Below, one piece after another: positions 47,583-56,915 of a stretch of 64,000 nt of DNA. The notes below the pieces were generated by a model. The model did not search any database. It saw only the letters and a list, made by a program, of their open reading frames with translations, and was not told where the DNA came from. How positions within the stretch are numbered: position 1 is the stretch's first letter; each line of letters opens with the position of its first letter. Both the position numbers and the translations under genes were made by a program. The stretch is from Woronichinia naegeliana WA131 (lineage in GTDB: Bacteria > Cyanobacteriota > Cyanobacteriia > Cyanobacteriales > Microcystaceae): assembly GCA_025370055.1 (NCBI GenBank), contig CP073041.1, positions 2,976,001 to 3,040,000 on the forward strand, given 5' to 3'.

Positions 47583-50569
47583 TAAATTTACCAGTAATGG
47601 TGGCATTAGTGTTAAGTATAGTGTATCGTCAAATAGCGGGTATAAGTGAAGCGGTAAGACTGTTAGAGGAAGAGGGATTGCTATGGGTAGCATCATTAAA
47701 AGTAAGCAAACAGGCAGTATCAAAAAGAATGATGAATGTGCCAGCCGAAATATTTGCAATATTACTAAAAGAAGTGTTAGAAAAAGCAGCCGAAAAAGGG
47801 AAGAAGCTCCAAGTAGGAGAAAAATGGGAAAAAATAAGAGAAAAGTTTAGTGCAGTGTGGATAGCAGATGGCTCAACGCTAGAGCAGATAAGGAAAAATA
47901 TGAAAATAAGTAAAGAAGAAAAGAGTAAATTGGGGGGTAAAATAATGATGGTAGTGGAAGCCTTTACCCAAAGACCCGTTACTTTATGGTACACAGAAAA
48001 TGATAAATCAAATGATAAAATATGGTGTGAAGAATTGGCAGCTAAATTACCAGAAAATGGTTTAATTCTCGTAGATATGGGATTTTTTAGCTTTGTGTGG
48101 TTTGATTTGTTAACAGAAGCTAAAAAGTTTTTTCTAACCAGATTTAGAGCGGGTACATCTTACAAAACCAAACAAGTATTGTCTCAAGGTAGTCATTACA
48201 GAGATGAGATTATCATTATGGGAAATTACCGTTCTAATCCTTGCAAGCATCCGGTGAGATTAGTCTCAGTATTATGGGGAACAATCTGGTATCAGTATTT
48301 AACAAATGTGTTGTCTCCCGAACAACTGTCCGCCGAAGAGGTCTGTGATTTATATCGAAGACGATGGACAATCGAAGAAGCCTTTTTATTAACGAAAAGA
48401 CTTTTAGGACTAGCCTATTTATGGGTAGGGAATAAGAATGGTGTCCAAATCCAGATTATTTGCACTTTGATTTTCTATACGGTCTTAAATCAATTGGTAG
48501 GGGAAGTGGCGATTGCTCTAAATCAACCGAAAGAAAAAATCTCAGTAGAGATGGTGTTTCGGAGTCTATACTATGTAGCGAAGGCTATTGCTAGAGGAGA
48601 AAAGCCTGATACAGTAATCTATCTGGCTGAACGTGCTAAGTTATTTGGTTTGGTCAAAGCTGAGAGAAAGCGACATCGAGAAAAGGCCGCTCTCAATCAA
48701 CAAATTTGGGAACCCATTCTTTTAAGTTGACACCAATGGATGTTGGATGGCTAGTTGAGCAATGCGTTCACTAGGATAGCCATGGGAGGGTAGAGTCCGA
48801 AACCAGCGAGGGAAATTAGCCCAAATCCCCTGGGGTAACTCTAAGGAAAGAATTTGAAGTAAGCCGAGAACAATGACATGAAGATTAACAAAACGCTCAA
48901 AGGCTTCTACTTTGTTTAAAATCTGAGTCTGAACAGTTTGGGGATAGTCAGGGAGGATAAGATTGCTAGGCCAGGTCGGTAAAGTAGGAAGAGCCTTAAG
49001 CCAAAAACGATAGGCAAAGCCGCCCAAAAGATGGATTAATTGACGAAAAGTGACTTCAATCTTAAATCGGAGACCGTAAGCGGCAATAATCTCAGGTCCA
49101 GTCAAACAGAGGTCAGTAGAAAGCAGAATCAGTCTTTGTCCGTTGGGCAATTGGGTGAGGACAAACTTAACGAGCTGATGGGGACTATCCCAGTGGAACT
49201 CAAAGCACTGATAAGAAACGGAGACTTGTTGACCATAGAGCCAGACTTTAGCGGTGGGAAAATCCTCCACAAGAGCAAACAGGCTTTCTAGTTTTATTGA
49301 ACTCCCCCAAAGCCGTGGTCGTCCTTTCCCCCTCAAGGTCGGAACGGAAGAAAAGGGAGCATATGCCACTGTAGAGCAACGCACTCGGGTGATGAGATGC
49401 AAGGCATTTTGGCGAAAACTTTTGAGCACTGCTCCACAAGCGAAGTAGGGCTTGCTGAAAAAAGCTGAAACCTTTACGGAGAAAAATAGTAGGCGAATTA
49501 AGAACCGCTAGAATGCACGAAAATAGGGTAGAATGCCTCAAAACCATTGCATTAAGAAGAGAGAAAGCAGATGTACCGAAAGCAACAGTACTCAATTGAA
49601 ACACCAGAAAACTTGAAAAATCTGTTCGGCGGGCAGTTAGACGAAGAAAATCGTTGGATAGAAATGTCAAAAATGATTCCCTGGGAAGAATATGAGGAAG
49701 AATATGCAAAAAACTTCACAGAAAAAAAAGGAGCCCCAGCCAAATCATTTAGAATGGCATTAGGAGCATTAATTATCAAAGAAATTTCAGGAAAAAGTGA
49801 CAGAGAAACAGTAGAACAAATAAAAGAGAACCCTTATTTACAGTACTTTATAGGAATGGAAAGCTATAGTAGCAAAGAAGCATTTAATGCGTCAATGATG
49901 GTTCATTTTCGTAAAAAAATAGGAATGGAATTAATAAATAAAATTAATAAAGAAATAGAAAAAAAAGCGACGGGTGTAGCGTCAGAAAAAAAAGAAAATG
50001 AAGGAAAGTTATTGTTAGATGCGACTTGTACACCAGCAGATATAAAATATCCAACGGATATAGGAATATTGAATGATGCCAGAGAAAAAACAGAAAAAAT
50101 AATAGATAAGCTGTATGAAGAAATAAAAGAGAAAAGGAAAGAAAAGCCGAGGACTTATAGGGAAGTGGCAAGAAAAGAGTACTTAGCCATAGCAAAAAAA
50201 CGTCGTGTGTCAAAAAAAGAAAGAAGAAAAGGAACAAAAAAACAACTAGGATATATAAAAAGAAACTTGTCTGATATAGAAAAAATGATAGAAGAGGGAG
50301 CAAAGTTAGAAAAACTAACGAAAAAAGAGCAAGAAGAGCTTGTAACGATAGGAAAAGTGTATGAGCAACAGTTAGAAATGTATGAAAAAAGACAAATAAA
50401 GTAGAAAACAGAATTGTGAGTGTAAGCCAACCTCACGTGCGTCCAATAGTGCGTGGAAAAGCGGGAAAAGCAGTAGAGTTTGGAGCTAAAATATCGGCAA
50501 GTAATGTGAATGGCTTTGTCTTCTTAGACAAATTAAGTTGGGATAATTACAACGAATCGGGAGATTTAC

Positions 50570-51323
50570 CTGACTTTTCCCGTTAAGTGCGGATTGCAAG
50601 CTGCCAGCCTTGGCAAAGGTCATGCAACTTCAACCAACCGCGCCAAAGGACTTGGATACCGAGAGGAGTTTTACGACGATGTTCAAGATAACCACCAAGA
50701 AAAGCAACAGACTCGACAGCCCAAGCAACAGTCAAAATAGGGGGAAGTTTTTGAGAGGCGGCTGCTTTTAACACCTGAAGTTGAAGAGGATTAAGAATTT
50801 CAATCGCGAGAGCATCGGGCTGGGTACGATGAAGATAAGTAACGTGTAAAAGTTCAACAGCAATGACACTTAAAAAACCCAAAAGAGTTTTCATTCCATC
50901 AGAGGCAAGTCGATAACGCTCACTCTGACAACCAGACTTAAGGACTTTATGAAATTCTTCAACCCGCCATCGGTAGGTGTACCAACGAAGAATAGTGACA
51001 GCCATCTCAATAGTCTCAACAACTTCTGTAGTCAGAAGCATCCAAGATAAAGGAGTTTCGCCTTCGGGACAATCGATTTCTGTCGCATAAACAGCATAGA
51101 CATTCAACGGGTCACGATTATCAAAACGATAGGGAGTTCGTAGATTAACTGAGCAAAATCGGACGGCAAGCTTAACCTTCCGTGCTTTTCTTTTTCCTGT
51201 ACTCGGAATCTCGATTTCTTGATGAAAACGAATCGGTTCTGATTCCAAATGTTGCCAAAGTCGTTCACTATTTTTGTCTAAACTACGATTATGAGACGCT
51301 CTGACCAGCACTCCTGTATGCTT
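50570..51323 (-). mobile_element. IS4/Tn5-like element, partial copy (754 bp), tandem to a full copy
   Basis: It starts with the left repeat CTGACTTTTCCCGTTAAGT and covers the C-terminal half of the transposase gene. It breaks at CTCCTGTATGCTT, where the left repeat of the full copy begins. The shared 10-bp TSD GGAGATTTAC (50560-50569, 52926-52935) flanks the pair as one unit. Confidence 0.88.
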
Positions 51324-51377
51324 CTGACTTTTCCCGTTAAGTGCGGATTGCAAGCTGCCAGCCTTGGCAAAGGTCAT
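50583..51377 (-). pseudogene. IS4/Tn5-like transposase C-terminal fragment
   Basis: The frame begins within the neighbouring copy's end and carries HTGVLVRASHNRSLDKNSER through YRWRVEEFHKVLKSGCQSER to WQLAIRT. It lacks the N-terminal and first catalytic regions. Confidence 0.8.
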
Positions 51378-52512
51378 GCAACTTCAACCAACCGCGCCAA
51401 AGGACTTGGATACCGAGAGGAGTTTTACGACGATGTTCAAGATAACCACCAAGAAAAGCAACAGACTCGACAGCCCAAGCAACAGTCAAAATAGGGGGAA
51501 GTTTTTGAGAGGCGGCTGCTTTTAACACCTGAAGTTGAAGAGGATTAAGAATTTCAATCGCGAGAGCATCGGGCTGGGTACGATGAAGATAAGTAACGTG
51601 TAAAAGTTCAACAGCAATGACACTTAAAAAACCCAAAAGAGTTTTCATTCCATCAGAGGCAAGTCGATAACGCTCACTCTGACAACCAGACTTAAGGACT
51701 TTATGAAATTCTTCAACCCGCCATCGGTAGGTGTACCAACGAAGAATAGTGACAGCCATCTCAATAGTCTCAACAACTTCTGTAGTCAGAAGCATCCAAG
51801 ATAAAGGAGTTTCGCCTTCGGGACAATCGATTTCTGTCGCATAAACAGCATAGACATTCAACGGGTCACGATTATCAAAACGATAGGGAGTTCGTAGATT
51901 AACTGAGCAAAATCGGACGGCAAGCTTAACCTTCCGTGCTTTTCTTTTTCCTGTACTCGGAATCTCGATTTCTTGATGAAAACGAATCGGTTCTGATTCC
52001 AAATGTTGCCAAAGTCGTTCACTATTTTTGTCTAAACTACGATTATGAGACGCTCTGACCAGCACTCCTGTATGCTTGAGTTGACGCACTGAGTCAAAGA
52101 CTTCTGAAACATCTCCTTCTCTGTCAAATACATGAATTACCCTCGTTGAACTTTCTACCTGTTTCTCACAGGTGTTTAGAGCCTCTACCCATTTGTAGGA
52201 TTCTTTTTCCTCAAATGGTCTTTGACGAGCTGCTTTTCTTTGTTCTTTCTGTCTTTCTTTTTTCTGCTTCGCCGTTTCATCTGTTGGGGGCTTTTCTTTT
52301 ACCTCCCTATTCCACAGTTTTTGCCATAATAAACCTAATACTTGTCCTTTTTCTGGCTCAATTGCTAAAGCACTATGCAGTATTAATCCATTCCCTCCTT
52401 TTCCAGTCGGCCCATACCCTTCCCTTTTTTCCTTGATATTGCGATAATCTAAGAAGGTCGTATCTCCGACTGATAGCATTATCTTATATTCTTCTACGGC
52501 GGCAGTTGTCAT
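51337..52512 (-). CDS. IS4/Tn5-like transposase, main frame
   Basis: The 391-aa frame carries LSVGDTTFLDYRN (first Asp), VIHVFDREGDVSEVFDSV (second Asp) and YRWRVEEFHKVLKSGC (Glu, Y-(2)-R-(3)-E-(6)-K-type), the Tn5/IS50-like order. The ATG is internal; the coding sequence really continues upstream as NPKTDFVKIIEPHCE and joins the 64-aa frame at 52530-52724 after a -1 shift at a T5 run. Confidence 0.85.
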   Translation of the reverse strand: MTTAAVEEYKIMLSVGDTTFLDYRNIKEKREGYGPTGKGGNGLILHSALAIEPEKGQVLGLLWQKLWNREVKEKPPTDETAKQKKERQKEQRKAARQRPFEEKESYKWVEALNTCEKQVESSTRVIHVFDREGDVSEVFDSVRQLKHTGVLVRASHNRSLDKNSERLWQHLESEPIRFHQEIEIPSTGKRKARKVKLAVRFCSVNLRTPYRFDNRDPLNVYAVYATEIDCPEGETPLSWMLLTTEVVETIEMAVTILRWYTYRWRVEEFHKVLKSGCQSERYRLASDGMKTLLGFLSVIAVELLHVTYLHRTQPDALAIEILNPLQLQVLKAAASQKLPPILTVAWAVESVAFLGGYLEHRRKTPLGIQVLWRGWLKLHDLCQGWQLAIRT

Positions 52513-52529
52513 TTCACAGTGCGGCTCTA

Positions 52530-52724
52530 TTATCTTGACAAAGTCTGTTTTCGGATTCCCAAAAATTCATAGGCCCTCTTTAACTCGTTTCCTCCCTTAA
52601 ACACTTCTGATAAGGCTTTTCCAAACCCCTCACTTAACTTTTTCCCAATCGAGAAGGCACGATTGTTTAGCCTCTCGTCTCCCAATTCACAACTGGCAAA
52701 GTTTTTTGTCCACCATTCCAACAT
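52530..52724 (-). CDS. IS4/Tn5-like transposase, N-terminal frame
   Basis: 64 residues, MLEWWTKNFASCELGDERLN... to RAYEFLGIRKQTLSR. The Tn5-type N-terminal domain would continue as YEFFGNPKTDFV if the T5 run were read with a -1 shift (or had one more T). The identical sequence exists at 8601-8795. Confidence 0.75.
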   Translation of the reverse strand: MLEWWTKNFASCELGDERLNNRAFSIGKKLSEGFGKALSEVFKGGNELKRAYEFLGIRKQTLSR

Positions 52725-53500
52725 TTTTTGACCTGCCCTTTAAGATTTTCTCCATTTTACAGTCTCATACTCCCTTCATCCTTTGTTTTTGAAATTTGAA
52801 CGATAAGCGGGATGATGGCTTCAGAATATTTTTTTCCTGTCAAGAGAATCATTACTCAAACCCTTGCCAGATAAAGCCTCTAGAAGTTTGCATTGCTGGA
52901 TTTTGGACTTAACGGGAAAAGTCAGGGAGATTTACAAGCGCGAATAGAAGAATATAAAAGGGAAACAGGATGTTATCCGGAATCGGTTCATGTGGATAAA
53001 ATCTATCGAACAAAAGCGAATCGAGCTTATTGTAAAGAAAGGGATATAAGAATGAGTGGTCCCCGATTGGGAAGACCGCCGAAAGAGGTGAGCAAAGAAA
53101 AAAAGAAAGAGGCACGCTCAGATGAAAGAGTGCGTAATGCCATTGAGGGTAAATTCGGACAGGGAAAGAGGAAATTTAGTCTTGGTCGAGTGATGGCCAA
53201 ACTACCTGAGACCTCGGAAACGGTAATTGCGATGAACTTTTTGGTAATGAATCTTTCTACTCTACTTCAGAAGACAAAAAGTAAAAAGTTGTAGAGTCGT
53301 TTTTCTTGTGAAAAATGGTGTTAATTTTCCTCTCTTTTGTGAGGAGTGATTTGTGTTGACCTTTTTAGACAGAAAGGAACAATAGATTAAACAAAATCTG
53401 TATTTTGATTTGTTTCCATAAGGATAAGTTATCTATGCTTTTTCAGTCCATACTTCCCTAACCCACATTTCTTTCGTTTTTTGACTTTTTCAGCAAGCCC

Positions 53501-53727
53501 TAAATATTTCAAGGCTTCTTTGCTGGCGATGCAACCTACTTCGTTTAAGCCTTTTTGAATATTTATTTCTGTATCCAACATTGAACGACTGAGTTCTAAT
53601 GTTAGTTCTATTTTTATCTTTGAACCCTCTACATTAATTAGTTTTGCTGTCATCATTGTTTCCTCTTTGTCACTTTTCATCCCATGTTAACACTTTTCTT
53701 TTCCTTCATCAACTAAAGGTCACACCC
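53501..53727 (-). mobile_element. ISKra4-like element, left-hand part (copy 4, second half)
   Basis: The left IS end (complement of GGGTGTGACC) finishes at 53727, and the sequence breaks at the TAAATA that flanks C9. This is the missing half of the piece at 28292-29460. The flank TTCTGAAC at 53728-53735 is the complement of GTTCAGAA. Confidence 0.92.
53502..53680 (-). pseudogene. ISKra4-like ORFA fragment
   Basis: The N-terminal 59 residues of ORFA (MKSDKEETMMTAKLINVEGS to KEALKYL) are followed by IS5-like sequence. Confidence 0.8.
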
Positions 53728-55119
53728 TTCTGAACAGAGAACATCAAACTCCAGAGTGGCGGGATTACGTCCAGCTGCATCTACTTTTAAAACATTGAAA
53801 TTTCGTCCAAAAAGTTCGGTTAATTTATCATAAATACTCATTAAAATACCAGAGCGATTTTTCATTGTCACCTGAATTTTAATCGTACAAAACTGACAAT
53901 TCCACTGTAGTATTTTCTGATGTTCGGGTTTGATATTTTTCAGATTAAGACAGTCTTGACGGTGAACTCGTAATGGCTTAAGATTGCGCTCACTAACAAC
54001 GCCAATAATTTCACCATCCTGGGGCAAAGGAAGACAGCAGGATGCCAAAATAATTTCTTGATTAGGATCAATACCTGAAATAGCAGGTAGAGTATCCAAG
54101 ACATTATTATTAGCAATGGTAAACCCTTTTCTTTTGAGTTCCAATTCAATTTGTCTTTTTATTTTATCAATACTAATTTGTCCTGCACCTAGACTTTTTA
54201 GTAATGTTCGAGTATTTTTGTAATGGAGTTGTCGAGCCGCTTCAAGATAGATTTCTCCATTAAGAGAATACAGATCAGCAAATTCTTGTTTTAAAATCTT
54301 GATGCCCTTCTCAATATCTTTTTCTTTGAACCATTTGCGAATTTCTTCCTTCGCTTTTTTTGTTGTGACAAACTCTAGCCAAGCGCGATCAAGACATTTG
54401 TTAAAACCTTCAATAATCTGCACAACCTGATTATTTTGTAACTGTGTATTAAGAGGTACTTCTTTTCCGTTGACGAAAGCTCCTTGACAGCGATGGCCGA
54501 TGTTTGTATGTATTCCATAGGCAAAATCTACGGGGGTAGGATACCTTTCTGTATGAGGATCAATTCGTAATTTTATCTCATCCCCCGCAGGAGTTCTGAC
54601 GATAATAAAATCCCTGGGATGACTAAATAGAGAATTATTGTCTAACCATTCGGGCAAAGATTCCAAATCCAAAATTTGTAAATCCTGATATTCTAATCCG
54701 AGATTTTTATCCGCAATAAATTGTTGCATTACAACAGACTCGCCGGTTAGATAGACTGAGCCGCCGCCAATTTCCTTGGCAAATACCAGGTTAACAATAT
54801 CTTCAAAAGCCAGACTATCTGGATAGGGGCGTAAATTATTCGCTTCTTCTAAAATATTTTGGTATTCAATACCATGCTCTGAATTAACCCGAACCCAATC
54901 GAGTAATTCACAGGTCAGTCTTTTTTGTTCATTAAGACTGGGATATTCTAGCTCAATATAGCGAATGGCTGAATTGATAGTAATCGGCGAAACTTCGATG
55001 TAAGGTTCTCCCGCTCGAACCGCCTGTTTCAGTCGATCAATACGTTCATCTGACTGTTCTGGCTCAAGCAACAGGTCTAGTAGAGGAGAAAAACTGGTAA
55101 CGATGTGATGATAGTGCAT
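53728..55119 (-). pseudogene. TGS-RIS-ACT protein (RelA/SpoT regulatory-half homolog), 3' end removed
   Basis: 464 residues remain, of 503 in the rebuilt gene. The first ~165 residues are not recognised. A TGS domain follows (DFIIVRTPAGDEIKLRIDPH, PTPVDFAYGIHTNIGHRCQG, VNGKEVPLNTQL), then a helical part (WLEFVTTKKAKEEIRKWFKE). Next is a RIS/zinc-finger-like block (ASCCLPLPQDGEIIGVVSER, VHRQDCLNLK) and an ACT domain (CTIKIQVTMKNRSGILMSIY). This is the C-terminal order of long RelA/SpoT enzymes. No HD hydrolase or (p)ppGpp synthetase motifs precede it, so it is not a (p)ppGpp enzyme by itself. As it stands the frame ends 4 residues into ISKra4 (GCDL). A shortened protein could still be made. 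Confidence 0.8.
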
Positions 55120-55466
55120 GATGCAAAAATAACTGGCACAGTTAAAATTTAATTTGTTGTTTAGTATTGTATGGATTCGCTTGTAGGATGTCAGTCGAAG
55201 AAAAAAGGGAATTTTGCTTTTGAACCGTATAGACGTTTGCTTATCGCCCCAAAAATCAAAGAAAAGCCTTGTTTATTAAGGTTTTGACTAAACCAGAAGA
55301 TGATTTTTTACAAACCCAACAAATTTATACTCTCCCAGTTACTATCAAAAAAGTGTGTTATCCAGTACAAAAACAGCCTTTTAAAAAAATGCTAACCCGA
55401 TCTAGGTCAGGATAGCATCTACACAAATCTCGTACATGGAAAAAAATGGAAATAACGGGAACGTCA
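55120..55466. other. intergenic region
   Basis: No gene or IS end was identified. It holds the start side of the TGS/ACT gene (minus strand) and the 3' end of the next gene; a short run of plus-strand frames here is uninformative. Confidence 0.4.
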
Positions 55467-55901
55467 TCAATTCGCGTAAGATGATGCCTCTACTAATGAT
55501 TCGAGTCTGTCGAGGCTCAAAAGTTCATCCTGTTGTTGGGAATGGTTGTTCTCAGGATGTCCTCCGCCAGAGGATTTTCGCTTATTTCTGTCAAGTAAAT
55601 CTTGGTCTAAAACTCGTTCTCGTTTTCGTTTTTTCTGGCGTTCCTGATCGCCTGTGGCGTTATTCTGAATCGGGACATAGGAGATGGATGGGGCGATAAT
55701 TAGTTCGCCTCTAGCAATTTTAGCTAACAGGGCAGAAATCGAACCTTTGTCTGCGTAAATACAGCTATAAGCTTCGGCAATCGTTTCTAATCGGTCTTTA
55801 TCTTCAGGACTAATATTGAATTTATAAGACTGATGACCTAATTTGGGCTTTTGGCCACGCCCTCGTGCCAAGTTTTCTATGCGTGGATTAGGATTAGACA
55901 T
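55467..55901 (-). CDS. hypothetical protein, basic, hydrophilic
   Basis: The 144-aa product starts MSNPNPRIENLARGRGQKPK and continues with a compact segment (YKFNISPEDKDRLETIAEAY, SISALLAKIARGELIIAPS). Its tail is very polar (KKRKRE, GGGHPENNHSQQQDELLS). The middle part, with a short strand then two helices, could be a ribbon-helix-helix-like DNA-binding unit as in many cyanobacterial small proteins, but I do not recognise the family. GAGGAG lies about 14 bases before the ATG. Confidence 0.6.
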   Translation of the reverse strand: MSNPNPRIENLARGRGQKPKLGHQSYKFNISPEDKDRLETIAEAYSCIYADKGSISALLAKIARGELIIAPSISYVPIQNNATGDQERQKKRKRERVLDQDLLDRNKRKSSGGGHPENNHSQQQDELLSLDRLESLVEASSYAN

Positions 55902-56278
55902 TTTTGAATTTAATTCTCCTCAACCAGTCGGTTGTACATAAGTGGAAAGTCTGCAACAGATGTAAAGCTCACAGTGTAAAGCTTGTCGGACTTGCCGCTA
56001 AGACAAAATTATAAGCTGATTAGGAAAAAAAAAACCTAATCTACTCCCATCTTGCCACTTTATAAGGGCTATTTACAAATATTGCGGTATAAAGGCTGAC
56101 ATTGTATTTGCGAATTTCGTGGCGATCTACATTTTTCGTAAGCCAGCGAAGACTCTGAACACGGAACCAAGCAAAATCCACTTAAGGAATTTTACCTCCA
56201 AATGTTGACACTGAATTAGGAATGGGCTACGATGTGTTTAGTCGAGGAGTTGTGGTTGATCATCGTTCGTGCCTTTCT
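55902..56278. other. intergenic region
   Basis: No gene recognised. It contains the promoter side of the hypothetical gene at 55901 (minus strand). Confidence 0.4.
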
Positions 56279-56374
56279 ATGAGGTTAATCCTGCCATGAA
56301 TAAAATCCCCCCCCAGAAATGTCTTGATGAGGTTAATCCTGCCATGAATAAAATTCCCTCTGAGAAATGTTTTA
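56279..56374. repeat. two direct 48-bp units
   Basis: ATGAGGTTAATCCTGCCATG begins at 56279 and again at 56327, with 28 identical leading bases and a diverged remainder. The period of 48 is a multiple of 3, so open frames on both strands carry a duplicated 16-residue peptide: (D)EVNPAMNKIP on plus, GDFIHGRINLI on minus. Which strand, if either, is coding is unclear. Confidence 0.65.
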
Positions 56375-56545
56375 TGACTCTGTGTGTGGTCTTTCTCCGA
56401 GGTGGTCTGACCACCATGACCACCACAATCATCACTGCAAGTAGCCTTTTTAATATTGGCGACCACTTACCCCCGTCGTCTTCCCACAATCTACGGCTCC
56501 CTGTTCATTGTTCTTTTACTAGTTCTGATCATCATTAAAATTAGA

Positions 56546-56719
56546 ATGAGGTTCGCTATTATGTTTGGATTGCTGTTCAAAGAGATTCACTCTGAGTTGG
56601 TTGAAATGCTGGTCGGTTTAGTGTTATATGGAGCTAAAGCTGATGAAGCACACCAAATCTATCTCATTTCGGCTCTAACCTCTATTTTTTCCCTTTTTCT
56701 CTGTTTTCTGACTTTTTAG
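56546..56719 (+). CDS. possible small membrane protein (about 57 aa)
   Basis: From the ATG at 56546: MRFAIMFGLLFKEIHSELVE, a central LVGLVLYGAKADEAHQIY and a hydrophobic end (LISALTSIFSLFLCFLTF). The frame is open further upstream to a TTG at 56456. No good RBS and no recognised family; it may be chance. Confidence 0.3.
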   Translation: MRFAIMFGLLFKEIHSELVEMLVGLVLYGAKADEAHQIYLISALTSIFSLFLCFLTF

Positions 56720-56915
56720 AGAGGTAAATCGTCTTAAGAACACTAGAGCAATGAATGTCCGTTATTCGCTTATTATCTTTGTAAGGACGATTAAACTCTT
56801 GGATACAGGGGTTTAATTTCTTGTATTTAGCTTCAAAACAACATAAGAAATATTCTCCAAATATTTTCTAACTGATATACTTGATTTAGGACACGAAGGA
56901 GGTGTCAAACAAACT

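Larger units (their letters stand above)
46158..48730 (+). pseudogene. IS4-like transposase interrupted by ISAs1-like element
   Basis: Excising 46346-47592 restores 1326 bases, 441 residues plus stop: MARQHPRRKGNPDLRRKTNQ at the start, VMVALVLSIVYRQIAGISEA across the junction, FSAVWIADGSTLEQIRKNM (first Asp), NGLILVDMGFFSFVWFDLL (second Asp) and LYRRRWTIEEAFLLTKRLLG (Glu region, IS4-type Y-(2)-R-(3)-E-(6)-K). Apart from the insertion it looks intact. Confidence 0.86.
46043..48738 (+). mobile_element. IS4-like element with CATTGGTGTCAACTTAA ends, interrupted by ISAs1-like
   Basis: The ends are CATTGGTGTCAACTTAA at 46043 and TTAAGTTGACACCAATG finishing at 48738. The 9-bp TSD GATGTTGGA lies at 46034-46042 and 48739-48747. 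Without the ISAs1-like insertion it is 1449 bp. Confidence 0.9.
44728..49447 (-). pseudogene. IS701/IS4-like transposase relic hosting three other ISs
   Basis: Host segments are 48748-49447, 45964-46042 and 44728-44808. The first reads VLKSFRQNALHLITRVRCST, GKGRPRLWGSSIKLESLF and LRFKIEVTFRQLIHLLGGFA (Glu region of an IS4-like transposase). Removing the insert at 46043-48738 joins ERIAQLAIQH to QAPMIFPQSPPSLLLPKFLA, then KLDPFPSPDRLTLAA and a stop. The N-terminus is cut off by C9. It is distinct from the element at 19448-20676. Confidence 0.7.
51324..52925 (-). mobile_element. IS4/Tn5-like element, full-length copy (1602 bp)
   Basis: Complete repeats CTGACTTTTCCCGTTAAGT at 51324 and ACTTAACGGGAAAAGTCAG finishing at 52925. 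This copy is the reference that allowed the two ISKra4 insertions in copy 1 (4602-8996) to be delimited exactly. Confidence 0.93.
49571..53294 (+). pseudogene. IS5-like transposase of C9, frameshifted and interrupted
   Basis: The N-terminal 274 residues (49571-50404) end in RQIK by the same A7-to-A6 deletion as C3. The next part is cut at GGAGATTTAC (50560) by the IS4-like insertion and resumes at 52926 to TKSKKL (53294). Confidence 0.88.
49448..53500 (+). mobile_element. IS5-like element C9, interrupted by IS4-like copies; right breakpoint of the inversion
   Basis: IS5-like ends lie at 49448 and 53500. Flanks do not match: GAAGTA on the left, TAAATA on the right. The right flank is ISKra4 sequence whose other half abuts C6. 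Without 50570-52925 and its 10-bp TSD it is 1687 bp. Confidence 0.93.

Noticed and set aside
55436-55699. Plus-strand 87-aa frame
   Set aside because: It overlaps the longer minus-strand gene 55467-55901, which has a better start and composition.
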